From positions 1 through 40,460 of the forward strand of contig CAUDEQ010000013.1 of the NCBI GenBank assembly GCA_958448635.1: DNA of 40,460 nucleotides. Reading direction: 5' to 3'. This stretch comes from an uncultured Bacillota bacterium. Its GTDB lineage: Bacteria > Bacillota > Clostridia > Peptostreptococcales > Anaerovoracaceae. Shown piece after piece: positions 1 through 5,405 of the stretch (position 1 is the stretch's first letter; the number at the start of each line of letters is the position of its first letter). The notes beneath the pieces were generated by a model. The model made no database searches. It worked only from the letters and a program-made list of their open reading frames with translations, and was not told the DNA's origin. Both the position numbers and the translations under genes were made by a program.

Positions 1-47
1 AGGACGGCAGATGCGAAGCATATGCGTAATTCCCTCCGCCAGCTCCA
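1..47 (+). repeat. Tail of a tRNA-associated hairpin element (partial copy)
   Basis: This stretch aligns by eye with 962-1008, the last third of the complete element at 867-1008. Both carry an ACGGCA block, a short hairpin built on ATGC/GCAT, a GTAA run and a pyrimidine-rich tRNA-like 3' end finishing in CCA. Here the end reads GCCAGCTCCA, which looks like the 3' end of a tRNA (possibly tRNA-Thr) that would lie upstream of the window. The copy is cut by the window edge, so its 5' part and its parent tRNA cannot be seen. Confidence 0.5.
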
Positions 48-58
48 ATAAAAACATC

Positions 59-86
59 TGGACATTAGCAGAAAATATGGTATAAT
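59..86 (+). promoter_or_regulatory. Promoter of the tRNA operon
   Basis: A -35 box TGGACA (59-64) stands 16 bp before a consensus -10 TATAAT (81-86), which is preceded by an extended -10 TG (78-79). Transcription would start near 93, about 11 nt before tRNA-Tyr. It is the only clear promoter seen ahead of the 12-tRNA cluster. Confidence 0.75.
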
Positions 87-103
87 GTCTAAGCAGACTA
101 CAT

Positions 104-188
104 CGAGGGATTCCCGAGTGGCCAAAGGGGGCGGACTGTAAATCCGTTAGCTGAGCTTTCGGTGGTTCGAATCCACCTCCCTCGACCA
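104..188 (+). tRNA. tRNA-Tyr (GTA)
   Basis: This is an 85-nt class II tRNA with a long variable arm. The acceptor strands CGAGGGA and TCCCTCG pair, the anticodon loop gives GTA, the T loop is GGTTCGAATCC, and the CCA end is encoded. It is first in the operon. Confidence 0.95.
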
Positions 189-195
189 ATAATAT

Positions 196-270
196 GCGGA
201 AGTGGCTCAGGGGTAGAGCATCGCCTTGCCAAGGCGAGGGTCGCGAGTTCGAATCTCGTCTTCCGCTCCA
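196..270 (+). tRNA. tRNA-Gly (GCC)
   Basis: A 75-nt tRNA with acceptor GCGGAAG pairing CTTCCGC, anticodon GCC and an encoded CCA. It lies 7 nt after tRNA-Tyr and reads GGC/GGT codons. Confidence 0.95.
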
Positions 271-275
271 ATTAT

Positions 276-349
<74 letters not shown>

Positions 350-399
350 ATTTTTTTATAATATGGGAAATATTGAATACACGATATTTCCTGTATTTA

Positions 400-441
400 A
401 ACAAAGTCTACCGATTAAAAATCGATATAGCTGACTTTGTT
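400..441. repeat. Inverted repeat between tRNA-Gly and tRNA-Arg
   Basis: Arms AACAAAGTC (400-408) and GACTTTGTT (433-441) are perfect 9-nt complements, and the loop holds a second short pairing CGAT/ATCG. No T-run follows, so a processing signal or pause site is as likely as a terminator. Confidence 0.5.
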
Positions 442-473
442 ATCCATGAGCTGCTGACTGGCACTCAAAATAC

Positions 474-550
474 GGGCTCATAGCTCAGCTGGATAGAGCA
501 ACGGCCTTCTAAGCCGTGTGTCCGGGGTTCGAATCCCTGTGGGCTCGCCA
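474..550 (+). tRNA. tRNA-Arg (TCT)
   Basis: A 77-nt tRNA with anticodon TCT and an encoded CCA. It reads AGA, by far the commonest Arg codon in this window. The acceptor GGGCTCA pairs TGGGCTC with two G-U pairs. It lies 124 nt after tRNA-Gly(TCC), the largest spacer in the first half of the array. Confidence 0.93.
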
Positions 551-560
551 TTTTTTATGA

Positions 561-636
561 TGGGGTATAGCCAAGTCGGTAAGGCAGCGGACTTTGACTC
601 CGTCATGCGTAGGTTCGAGTCCTGCTACCCCAGCCA
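561..636 (+). tRNA. tRNA-Gln (TTG)
   Basis: A 76-nt tRNA with acceptor TGGGGTA pairing TACCCCA, anticodon TTG and an encoded CCA. It lies 10 nt after tRNA-Arg. Confidence 0.95.
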
Positions 637-640
637 ATAT

Positions 641-716
641 GACCCATTAGCTCAGTCGGCAGAGCACTTGACTTTTAATCAAGGTGTCCGGAGTTCGAAT
701 CTCCGATGGGTCACCA
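641..716 (+). tRNA. tRNA-Lys (TTT)
   Basis: A 76-nt tRNA with acceptor GACCCAT pairing ATGGGTC, anticodon loop CTTTTAA giving TTT, and an encoded CCA. It lies 4 nt after tRNA-Gln. Confidence 0.95.
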
Positions 717-766
717 AACAACTGGTTGGGAGTATAGCAGGTGCATCGACTGACAACGCATGATAC

Positions 767-855
767 GGAGAGGTGTCCGAGTGGTTTAAGGAGCTGGTCT
801 TGAAAACCAGTGACTCCGAAAGGGGCCGTGGGTTCGAATCCCACCCTCTCCGCCA
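767..855 (+). tRNA. tRNA-Ser (TGA)
   Basis: An 89-nt class II tRNA with acceptor GGAGAGG pairing CCTCTCC, anticodon TGA, a long variable arm and an encoded CCA. Its last 19 nt plus the next 5 (837-860) are repeated exactly at 990-1013, at the end of the hairpin element that follows. Confidence 0.95.
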
Positions 856-866
856 TAATTAAGCAT

Positions 867-1008
867 GAGAGGGATTCGAAGCCGAAAGGGCTCGAGCGCA
901 GCGATAAAGTCCGGTGGACTTTTGAGCAGCGAGAGGTTCAAGTTTCCCGATAGGGAAATGCAGAACGGCAAATGCAAGGCATTTGTGTAAATCCCACCCT
1001 CTCCGCCA
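867..1008 (+). repeat. tRNA-Ser-linked multi-hairpin element with tRNA-like ends
   Basis: This 142-nt sequence is not a canonical tRNA, yet it ends exactly like the tRNA-Ser before it. Its 5' end GAGAGGG (867-873) can pair with CCCTCTC (997-1003), which is followed by CGCCA. Between them are four short stem-loops: AGCC/GGCT (880-892), AAAGTCC/GGACTTT (906-922), TTTCCC/GGGAAA (943-958) and CAAATGC/GCATTTG (969-985). A 24-nt direct repeat (837-860 and 990-1013) brackets the insert, giving a 153-nt period. It may be a REP-like element that captures tRNA 3' ends, the remains of an att site, or an RNA processed together with the tRNAs. Confidence 0.6.
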
Positions 1009-1058
1009 TAATTGCCGATTCGACAATATGCTCAATCACAAAACATCATATTTAGCCT

Positions 1059-1149
1059 GGAGAAGTACTCAAGAGGCTGAAGAGGACGGTTTGCTAAATC
1101 GTTAGGGTTCGCAAGGGCCGCATGGGTTCGAATCCCATCTTCTCCGCCA
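1059..1149 (+). tRNA. tRNA-Ser (GCT)
   Basis: A 91-nt class II tRNA with acceptor GGAGAAG pairing CTTCTCC, anticodon GCT, a long variable arm and an encoded CCA. It reads AGC/AGT codons and is the second serine isoacceptor. Confidence 0.94.
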
Positions 1150-1190
1150 TCTTGTGTGAACCTGTTAAGCAGACTTGTTCACAGCCGTGT

Positions 1191-1266
1191 AGGGGTATAG
1201 CTCAGTTGGTAGAGCAGTGGTCTCCAAAACCACGTGCCGTGGGTTCGAATCCTACTGCCCCTGCCA
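1191..1266 (+). tRNA. tRNA-Trp (CCA)
   Basis: A 76-nt tRNA with acceptor AGGGGTA opposite TGCCCCT, anticodon loop TCTCCAAAA giving CCA, discriminator G, and an encoded CCA. Confidence 0.95.
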
Positions 1267-1292
1267 AAGATGTATTAGGCTAATAAAGATTT

Positions 1293-1369
1293 CGGGGTGT
1301 AGCGCAGTTTGGTAGCGCAACTGGTTTGGGACCAGTGGGCCGCGGGTTCAAATCCTGCCACCCCGACCA
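1293..1369 (+). tRNA. tRNA-Pro (TGG)
   Basis: A 77-nt tRNA with acceptor CGGGGTG pairing CACCCCG, anticodon TGG, the GGTTCAAATCC T-loop and an encoded CCA. A T-run follows. The next 118 nt (to 1487) hold only A/T-rich short inverted repeats (CCATTTT 1451-1457 with AAAATGG 1483-1489). Confidence 0.95.
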
Positions 1370-1487
1370 TTTTTTAAGACATGCGAATGGGCAGAGCCTG
1401 TTTGATAAATGGGCGATGTGCTTTCATCACTAATTAGCGGCTTCGCTGTTCCATTTTTCGAAAACAGTTTTGCTACTTCGAGAAAAT

Positions 1488-1564
1488 GGGCCATTAGCTC
1501 AGTTGGTCAGAGCGTCCGGCTCATAACCGGCAGGTCCGGGGTTCAAGTCCCTGATGGCCCACCA
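1488..1564 (+). tRNA. tRNA-Met (CAT), elongator type
   Basis: A 77-nt tRNA with anticodon CAT and encoded CCA. The first acceptor pair is G-C, so it is not the initiator, which has an unpaired position 1. The body matches my memory of elongator tRNA-Met more than tRNA-Ile2, whose CAT is modified by TilS, but the two cannot be separated with certainty by eye. Confidence 0.88.
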
Positions 1565-1584
1565 TATTGTATATTAAGTTGTTT

Positions 1585-1660
1585 GCCCAGATAGCTCAGT
1601 TGGTAGAGCAGGGGACTGAAAATCCCCGTGTCCTTGGTTCGATTCCGAGTCTGGGCACCA
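1585..1660 (+). tRNA. tRNA-Phe (GAA)
   Basis: A 76-nt tRNA with acceptor GCCCAGA opposite TCTGGGC, anticodon GAA and an encoded CCA. It is the last tRNA of the cluster. Confidence 0.95.
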
Positions 1661-1674
1661 CTTATTTATAAGGT

Positions 1675-1711
1675 AAGCCCTTGCTGACTATGTCCGAGGG
1701 TTTATTTTTTT
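1675..1711 (+). terminator. Possible terminator of the tRNA operon
   Basis: AAGCCCT (1675-1681) pairs with AGGGTTT (1697-1703, one G-T pair) around a 15-nt loop, and a run of T residues (1705-1711) follows. It lies 15 nt after tRNA-Phe. The long loop makes it a weak candidate. Confidence 0.45.
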
Positions 1712-1754
1712 ATTACATAGTAAATATAGTTATTGGAATGGCGTTGCACAGAGC

Positions 1755-1868
1755 TGTTTCATCCTGCAGGGCATTATGAAACATCAATGGATGAAACGAC
1801 ATGATCTGAGCATGCGAATCGAATGAAAGGTATGCGAAATGAAGACATGGCTCGGATCTTCCTTTCAT
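1755..1868 (+). promoter_or_regulatory. Structured leader upstream of tdk with competing stems
   Basis: TGTTTCAT (1755-1762) is complementary to ATGAAACA (1776-1783), while the overlapping GTTTCATCC (1757-1765) pairs equally well with GGATGAAAC (1789-1797), so the two stems exclude each other. Further on, 1803-1814 pairs with 1846-1858 (12 pairs, one bulge), and ATGAAAGG (1823-1830), inside that loop, is complementary to CCTTTCAT (1861-1868) outside it. No known riboswitch or T-box consensus was recognised and no clear promoter was found between 1712 and 1919. Confidence 0.4.
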
Positions 1869-1919
1869 AAAGAATAGATGAACCAGCGTAACTATATCAA
1901 ATACAGGGGAGGAGAAGCT

Positions 1920-2504
1920 ATGGCACAGCTATATTACAGATACAGCACGATGAATGCCGGAAAATCCATAGAGGTCATCAAGGTTGCCTATAATTACGAG
2001 GAGCGCGGTAAGCGTGTGCTTGCCCTTGTGCCGGGAGTAGATGACAGATACGGTGAGGGGAAGATAACATCGCGGGTTGGTCTTCAGAGAGAGGCTACCA
2101 TCGTTAATGAGGATACGAATATTCTCGAGGTGTTTATGAGGGAAAACGACAGGGAGACGATAGACTGCGTAGTGGTGGATGAATGTCAGTTCCTTAAGAA
2201 GCACCATGTTGAGGAGCTGATAGAGATCGTCGACAGCTTCGACGTACCTGTTCTGGCGTATGGACTAAAAAACGATTTCAGAAACGAGCTGTTTGAGGGT
2301 TCATATTATATGCTTGTTTATGCGGATAAAATCGAAGAGATAAAGACCATATGCTGGTGCGGCAGAAAGGCGACCATGGTGGCAAGAGTTGTGGATGGAA
2401 AGCCTGTTAAGAGCGGCGAACAGATATTGGTGGGCGGTAATGATATGTATGTGTCTCTATGCCGCAAGCATTACAATGAAGGAAGACTCGGTCCTAAGGA
2501 GTAA
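1920..2504 (+). CDS. tdk: Thymidine kinase (type II)
   Basis: It phosphorylates thymidine (and deoxyuridine) to the monophosphate with ATP, for deoxynucleotide salvage in the cytoplasm. The 194-residue protein has the P-loop STMNAGKS (9-16), a lid region, the VVVDECQF segment holding catalytic Glu88, and zinc ligands Cys145, Cys147, Cys181 and His184. Its N-terminus MAQLYYRYSTMNAGKS closely follows the E. coli enzyme. I chose ATG 1920 because GGGGAGGAG lies 6 nt upstream; an in-frame ATG at 1878 has no such site. It is a single gene behind a structured leader, and its last 11 bases overlap the convergent radical SAM gene. Confidence 0.96.
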   Translation: MAQLYYRYSTMNAGKSIEVIKVAYNYEERGKRVLALVPGVDDRYGEGKITSRVGLQREATIVNEDTNILEVFMRENDRETIDCVVVDECQFLKKHHVEELIEIVDSFDVPVLAYGLKNDFRNELFEGSYYMLVYADKIEEIKTICWCGRKATMVARVVDGKPVKSGEQILVGGNDMYVSLCRKHYNEGRLGPKE

Positions 2505-2511
2505 GTCTTCC
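2481..2511. terminator. Hairpin over the convergent gene ends of tdk and the radical SAM gene
   Basis: GGAAGACT (2481-2488) and AGTCTTCC (2504-2511) are perfect 8-nt arms, and the loop contains a second palindrome, TCCTAAGGA (2492-2500). The hairpin covers both stop codons. There is no T-run on either side, so termination is only suggested by its place between converging genes. Confidence 0.4.
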
Positions 2512-3444
2512 CTGCCATGTGTTTCTGCTTTTCATTTCGGCGTGAATGGTATTTAGTATTGTCCTTTTCCTGTAGCTCCATTCCGGCGCTATTAGCGTTG
2601 AGCGAGGTGCGTCTCCTGAGATTCTGTGCATGGTGATGCCGGGAGGGATCAGCTCAAGGGCGGATATCAACAGATCCACATATTCATCTATGGTTTTGAA
2701 TGAAACGTATTCGGGGTGAGTTTTTTCCATTTGGGAGCCTTTGACCAGGTTGAACATATGGAGCTTCATTCCGAATATTTTTTTATTACAGACATGTTTT
2801 ACAGAGTCCAGCATCATATTTCTTGTTTCTTCGGGCAGTCCGAGAATGAGATGGGTAACGACCCTGATATTTCTGGAAAGGAGCCGGTCTACGGCTCTGT
2901 CGTACTCTTCCAACGTGTAGCAGAGGTTCATTTCATCCATGGTACGGGAATGGATGCTCTGCAGTCCCAGCTCCACCCATAGGAAGGTTTTTTCATTCAA
3001 CTCCGACAGGAGATCCAGCACATCGTCAGGTATGCAGTCAGGCCTTGTGGCGATGGCTATTCCGGATACATCAGGGTGTTCCAGAGCCTCGTAAAATTTG
3101 CTGCGCAGCTGATCTGTCGGAGCGTATGTGTTGGTATGGCTCTGAAAGTATGCAAGGTAGGACGCTTCCGGCCATTTATCTGACAGAAGCCTTATCTGTG
3201 CGTCAAGGTCATTGCGTATGCTGCCTGAGCCTGAAGCCATGTCGCCGGAGCCGCTGGCGGAGCAGAAAAGGCAGCCGCCTGTGCCCTTGGAGCCGTCTCT
3301 GTTGGGGCATGTAAATTTGCCGTCTATGGAAAGCTTCACGACCTTTCGGCCGAAGGTTTTCTTCAGGTAGGTGCTTATGGTGTTGATCCTGAGCTGCTGT
3401 CCGTCGGCAGTGTTGAAAATCAGAGGTGTTTTTTTAGTTGACAT
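2494..3444 (-). CDS. Radical SAM protein, YhcC / TIGR01212 family
   Basis: A 316-residue iron-sulfur radical S-adenosylmethionine protein. The cluster ligands lie in FTCPNRDG and GGCLFC (Cys46, Cys58, Cys61), the widely spaced arrangement typical of the family of E. coli YhcC. Other family landmarks are the ATRPDCIPDDVLDLL strand, LGLQS, and LILGLPEET. The function of this family is not firmly known. I start it at ATG 3444, with a GAAAGG site 8-12 nt upstream; an upstream in-frame ATG (3507) lies inside the promoter and hairpin region. A promoter on this strand reads TTGCGT-17-TATTAT, with the -10 near 3480. It overlaps tdk tail to tail. Confidence 0.9.
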   Translation of the reverse strand: MSTKKTPLIFNTADGQQLRINTISTYLKKTFGRKVVKLSIDGKFTCPNRDGSKGTGGCLFCSASGSGDMASGSGSIRNDLDAQIRLLSDKWPEASYLAYFQSHTNTYAPTDQLRSKFYEALEHPDVSGIAIATRPDCIPDDVLDLLSELNEKTFLWVELGLQSIHSRTMDEMNLCYTLEEYDRAVDRLLSRNIRVVTHLILGLPEETRNMMLDSVKHVCNKKIFGMKLHMFNLVKGSQMEKTHPEYVSFKTIDEYVDLLISALELIPPGITMHRISGDAPRSTLIAPEWSYRKRTILNTIHAEMKSRNTWQGRLTP

Positions 3445-3495
3445 TTTATATAACCTTTCATTTAAGGGGAGTTTTATGTTATAATAAAAGCTATG

Positions 3496-3535
3496 ATTAA
3501 AACGCAAAAAATCGAAGCTTTTATTGCGTTTTAAT
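3496..3535. promoter_or_regulatory. 12-bp-arm inverted repeat between divergent genes
   Basis: ATTAAAACGCAA (3496-3507) and TTGCGTTTTAAT (3524-3535) are perfect complements with a 16-nt centre. The repeat covers the likely -35 of the leftward radical SAM gene, so it could be an operator for it, or a hairpin. A second inverted repeat, TGTCGAAAT (3562-3570) with ATTTCGACA (3620-3628), lies downstream. The 299 nt from 3445 to 3743 hold no convincing gene. Confidence 0.45.
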
Positions 3536-3726
3536 ATTCAATCATGCTTATCGTGGTCATATGTCGAAATAATGTTGATATATTTACGCTGTTTTCACAG
3601 TCTTTTTCATCAGCACATGATTTCGACAAATTTGCGTGTTAGAATAAAGCTGCAATTCTTGTGGCTCTGCTTCGGCATGATTTATCAAGAATACATGTCT
3701 TCTATAGTCTTTTGTTTCGATAATGA

Positions 3727-3735
3727 TGATATAAT
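3727..3735 (+). promoter_or_regulatory. Extended -10 promoter of queH and the long gene run
   Basis: TGATATAAT is an extended -10 (TG at 3727-3728, TATAAT at 3730-3735). No good -35 is present at the normal distance, which extended -10 promoters tolerate. The ATG of queH is only 8 nt beyond the -10, so a start 7 nt downstream would give a leaderless transcript. Confidence 0.55.
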
Positions 3736-3743
3736 AACTTATT

Positions 3744-4379
3744 ATGATTACAAACAGCAAGCATTCATGTGAAAAAGAGAATAATTTTATTACGGGAAAC
3801 GGATTTCAGGAAACCGTTAGAAAGCCGTCCCTGCTTCTTCACAGCTGCTGCGGACCGTGCAGCACATCTGTGACTGAGTCTCTGGTTGATGAGTTTGACG
3901 TCACCATATTCTTCTACAACCCGTGCATAACCGATGAAGATGAATACAGGAGAAGAAAGGAAGCGCAGATCAGCTTCATAAGCAGGTTCAACGAAGAGAT
4001 GCTGGGGCAGACCAGACTGTCATTCATGGAAGCCGAATACCGCCCGACGGAATTCTTCAATGCGGTGAAGGGACTGGAGCAGGAGCCGGAGGGAGGCGCC
4101 AGATGCAGCGTGTGCTTTGCACAGCGACTGGAGAAGACAGCGGAAAGGGCCAGCATAGGCGGATTTGACTATTTCGGTACGACGCTGACGGTAAGCCCTC
4201 ATAAGAACTACAAGCTGATATCTGAGATAGGAAGGACGATAGCACTGAGATACGGACTGTCGTTTCTGGATAGAGATTTCAAGAAAAAGGATGGATTCAG
4301 AAGATCCATTGAGTTGTCAAAAAAATACCAGCTGTACAGACAGAATTACTGCGGCTGTGAATTTTCAAAAAGAGATTAG
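3744..4379 (+). CDS. queH: Epoxyqueuosine reductase QueH
   Basis: QueH (formerly DUF208) performs the last step of queuosine synthesis, reducing epoxyqueuosine to queuosine in tRNA, as a cobalamin-independent replacement for QueG. The 211-residue protein has the signature LLHSCCGPCS (Cys35, Cys36, Cys39), a RCSVCFAQRL motif in the middle and a C-terminal YCGCEFS; these cysteines hold the iron-sulfur cluster and metal. The start is uncertain. ATG 3744 has no ribosome binding site and lies right after a -10 box, so translation may be leaderless, and the first 27 residues are not part of the conserved domain. It is followed by asnA 12 nt downstream. No preQ1 riboswitch was recognised upstream. 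Confidence 0.9.
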   Translation: MITNSKHSCEKENNFITGNGFQETVRKPSLLLHSCCGPCSTSVTESLVDEFDVTIFFYNPCITDEDEYRRRKEAQISFISRFNEEMLGQTRLSFMEAEYRPTEFFNAVKGLEQEPEGGARCSVCFAQRLEKTAERASIGGFDYFGTTLTVSPHKNYKLISEIGRTIALRYGLSFLDRDFKKKDGFRRSIELSKKYQLYRQNYCGCEFSKRD

Positions 4380-4391
4380 GAGTTGTTACAT

Positions 4392-5402
4392 ATGAGCAGA
4401 TTATTTATACCTGAGAACTATACGCCGGTCATCGATTACATGGAAAGCCAGCGTGCCATCAAAAAAATAAAGGACTTTTTTCAGCAGGAGCTGGCATACG
4501 GGCTGAAGCTGAGAAGGGTGTCTGCACCGCTCTTCGTAGCGCCTGAAACAGGGCTCAACGACAACCTCAACGGTGTCGAAAGAACCGTGGGCTTTACAGT
4601 GAAGGACATGGGCGAAAAGCCTGTGGAGATAGTTCAGTCCTTGGCAAAATGGAAGCGCATGGCGCTGGGGAGATATAAGTTCAAGCCTGGAACAGGTCTC
4701 TATACGGACATGAACGCCATAAGAAGAGATGAGGAGCTTGACAACCTTCATTCCATATACGTCGATCAGTGGGACTGGGAAAAGGTGATAAAAAAAGAGG
4801 ACAGAAATGAAGGCTATCTGGAAGGCGTTGTAACGACTCTCTACAACGCCATCAAAAACCTCAACGACTACGTCAACAGAGTGTACACGGATCTTAAGAC
4901 GGAGCTGCCAAATGAGATCTTTTTCATAACATCCCAGGAGCTGGAGGATATGTATCCGCAGCTGTCGCCAAAGGAAAGAGAGGATGCCATCACCAGGGAA
5001 AAGAGAGCAGTCTTTATCAAAAAAATAGGCGGAGTACTGAAGTCGGGTCAGAAGCATGACGGCAGAGCGCCGGACTATGATGACTGGGAGCTGAACGGGG
5101 ATATACTCCTGTGGAACGATATACTTGACCGTTCCTTTGAGATTTCCTCCATGGGGATAAGAGTTGATGAGGAGGTCATGGACAGACAGCTTACGCTGGC
5201 AGGAGCGGACGACAGAAGAGAGATGGATTTTCATAAAAAGATCCTGAACCGCCAGCTGCCGTACACTATAGGCGGAGGAATAGGGCAGAGCAGGCTTTGC
5301 ATGTACTTCCTGAGAAAAGCCCACATTGGAGAGGTGCAGGCTGCCATATGGCCTGAAGATATGATCAAGGAGTGCGAGGAAAACAACATTTTCCTGCTGT
5401 AA
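4392..5402 (+). CDS. asnA: Aspartate-ammonia ligase (asparagine synthetase A)
   Basis: It makes asparagine from aspartate, ammonia and ATP, releasing AMP and pyrophosphate. The fold is that of class II aminoacyl-tRNA synthetases. The 336 residues match the usual length of about 330. Family landmarks are present throughout: the LNDNLNGVERTV and VQSLAKWKR segments near the N-terminus, GLYTDMNAIRRDE, HSIYVDQWDWE, APDYDDW, LNGDILLWN, SSMGIRVD, and the final TIGGGIGQSR. ATG 4392 follows AGGAG (4378-4382) by 9 nt; the in-frame TTG at 4383 is too close to it. It sits between queH and priA and is probably cotranscribed with both. Confidence 0.96.
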   Translation: MSRLFIPENYTPVIDYMESQRAIKKIKDFFQQELAYGLKLRRVSAPLFVAPETGLNDNLNGVERTVGFTVKDMGEKPVEIVQSLAKWKRMALGRYKFKPGTGLYTDMNAIRRDEELDNLHSIYVDQWDWEKVIKKEDRNEGYLEGVVTTLYNAIKNLNDYVNRVYTDLKTELPNEIFFITSQELEDMYPQLSPKEREDAITREKRAVFIKKIGGVLKSGQKHDGRAPDYDDWELNGDILLWNDILDRSFEISSMGIRVDEEVMDRQLTLAGADDRREMDFHKKILNRQLPYTIGGGIGQSRLCMYFLRKAHIGEVQAAIWPEDMIKECEENNIFLL

Positions 5403-5405
5403 TCG

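Noticed and set aside
867..1008. Reading the hairpin element as a canonical tRNA or tRNA pseudogene
   Set aside because: There is no D arm or anticodon arm in the right place; only the acceptor-like helix and the CCA end match.
1661..1919. T-box leader
   Set aside because: The T-box antiterminator sequence and a specifier loop are absent, and tdk is not an aminoacyl-tRNA-linked gene.
3445..3743. preQ1 riboswitch upstream of queH
   Set aside because: No short pseudoknot with the A-rich tail and conserved core could be found.
3524..3772. An 82-codon open frame upstream of queH
   Set aside because: It begins inside the 12-bp inverted repeat, lacks a ribosome site, overlaps the queH start in another frame, and the peptide has no protein-like pattern.
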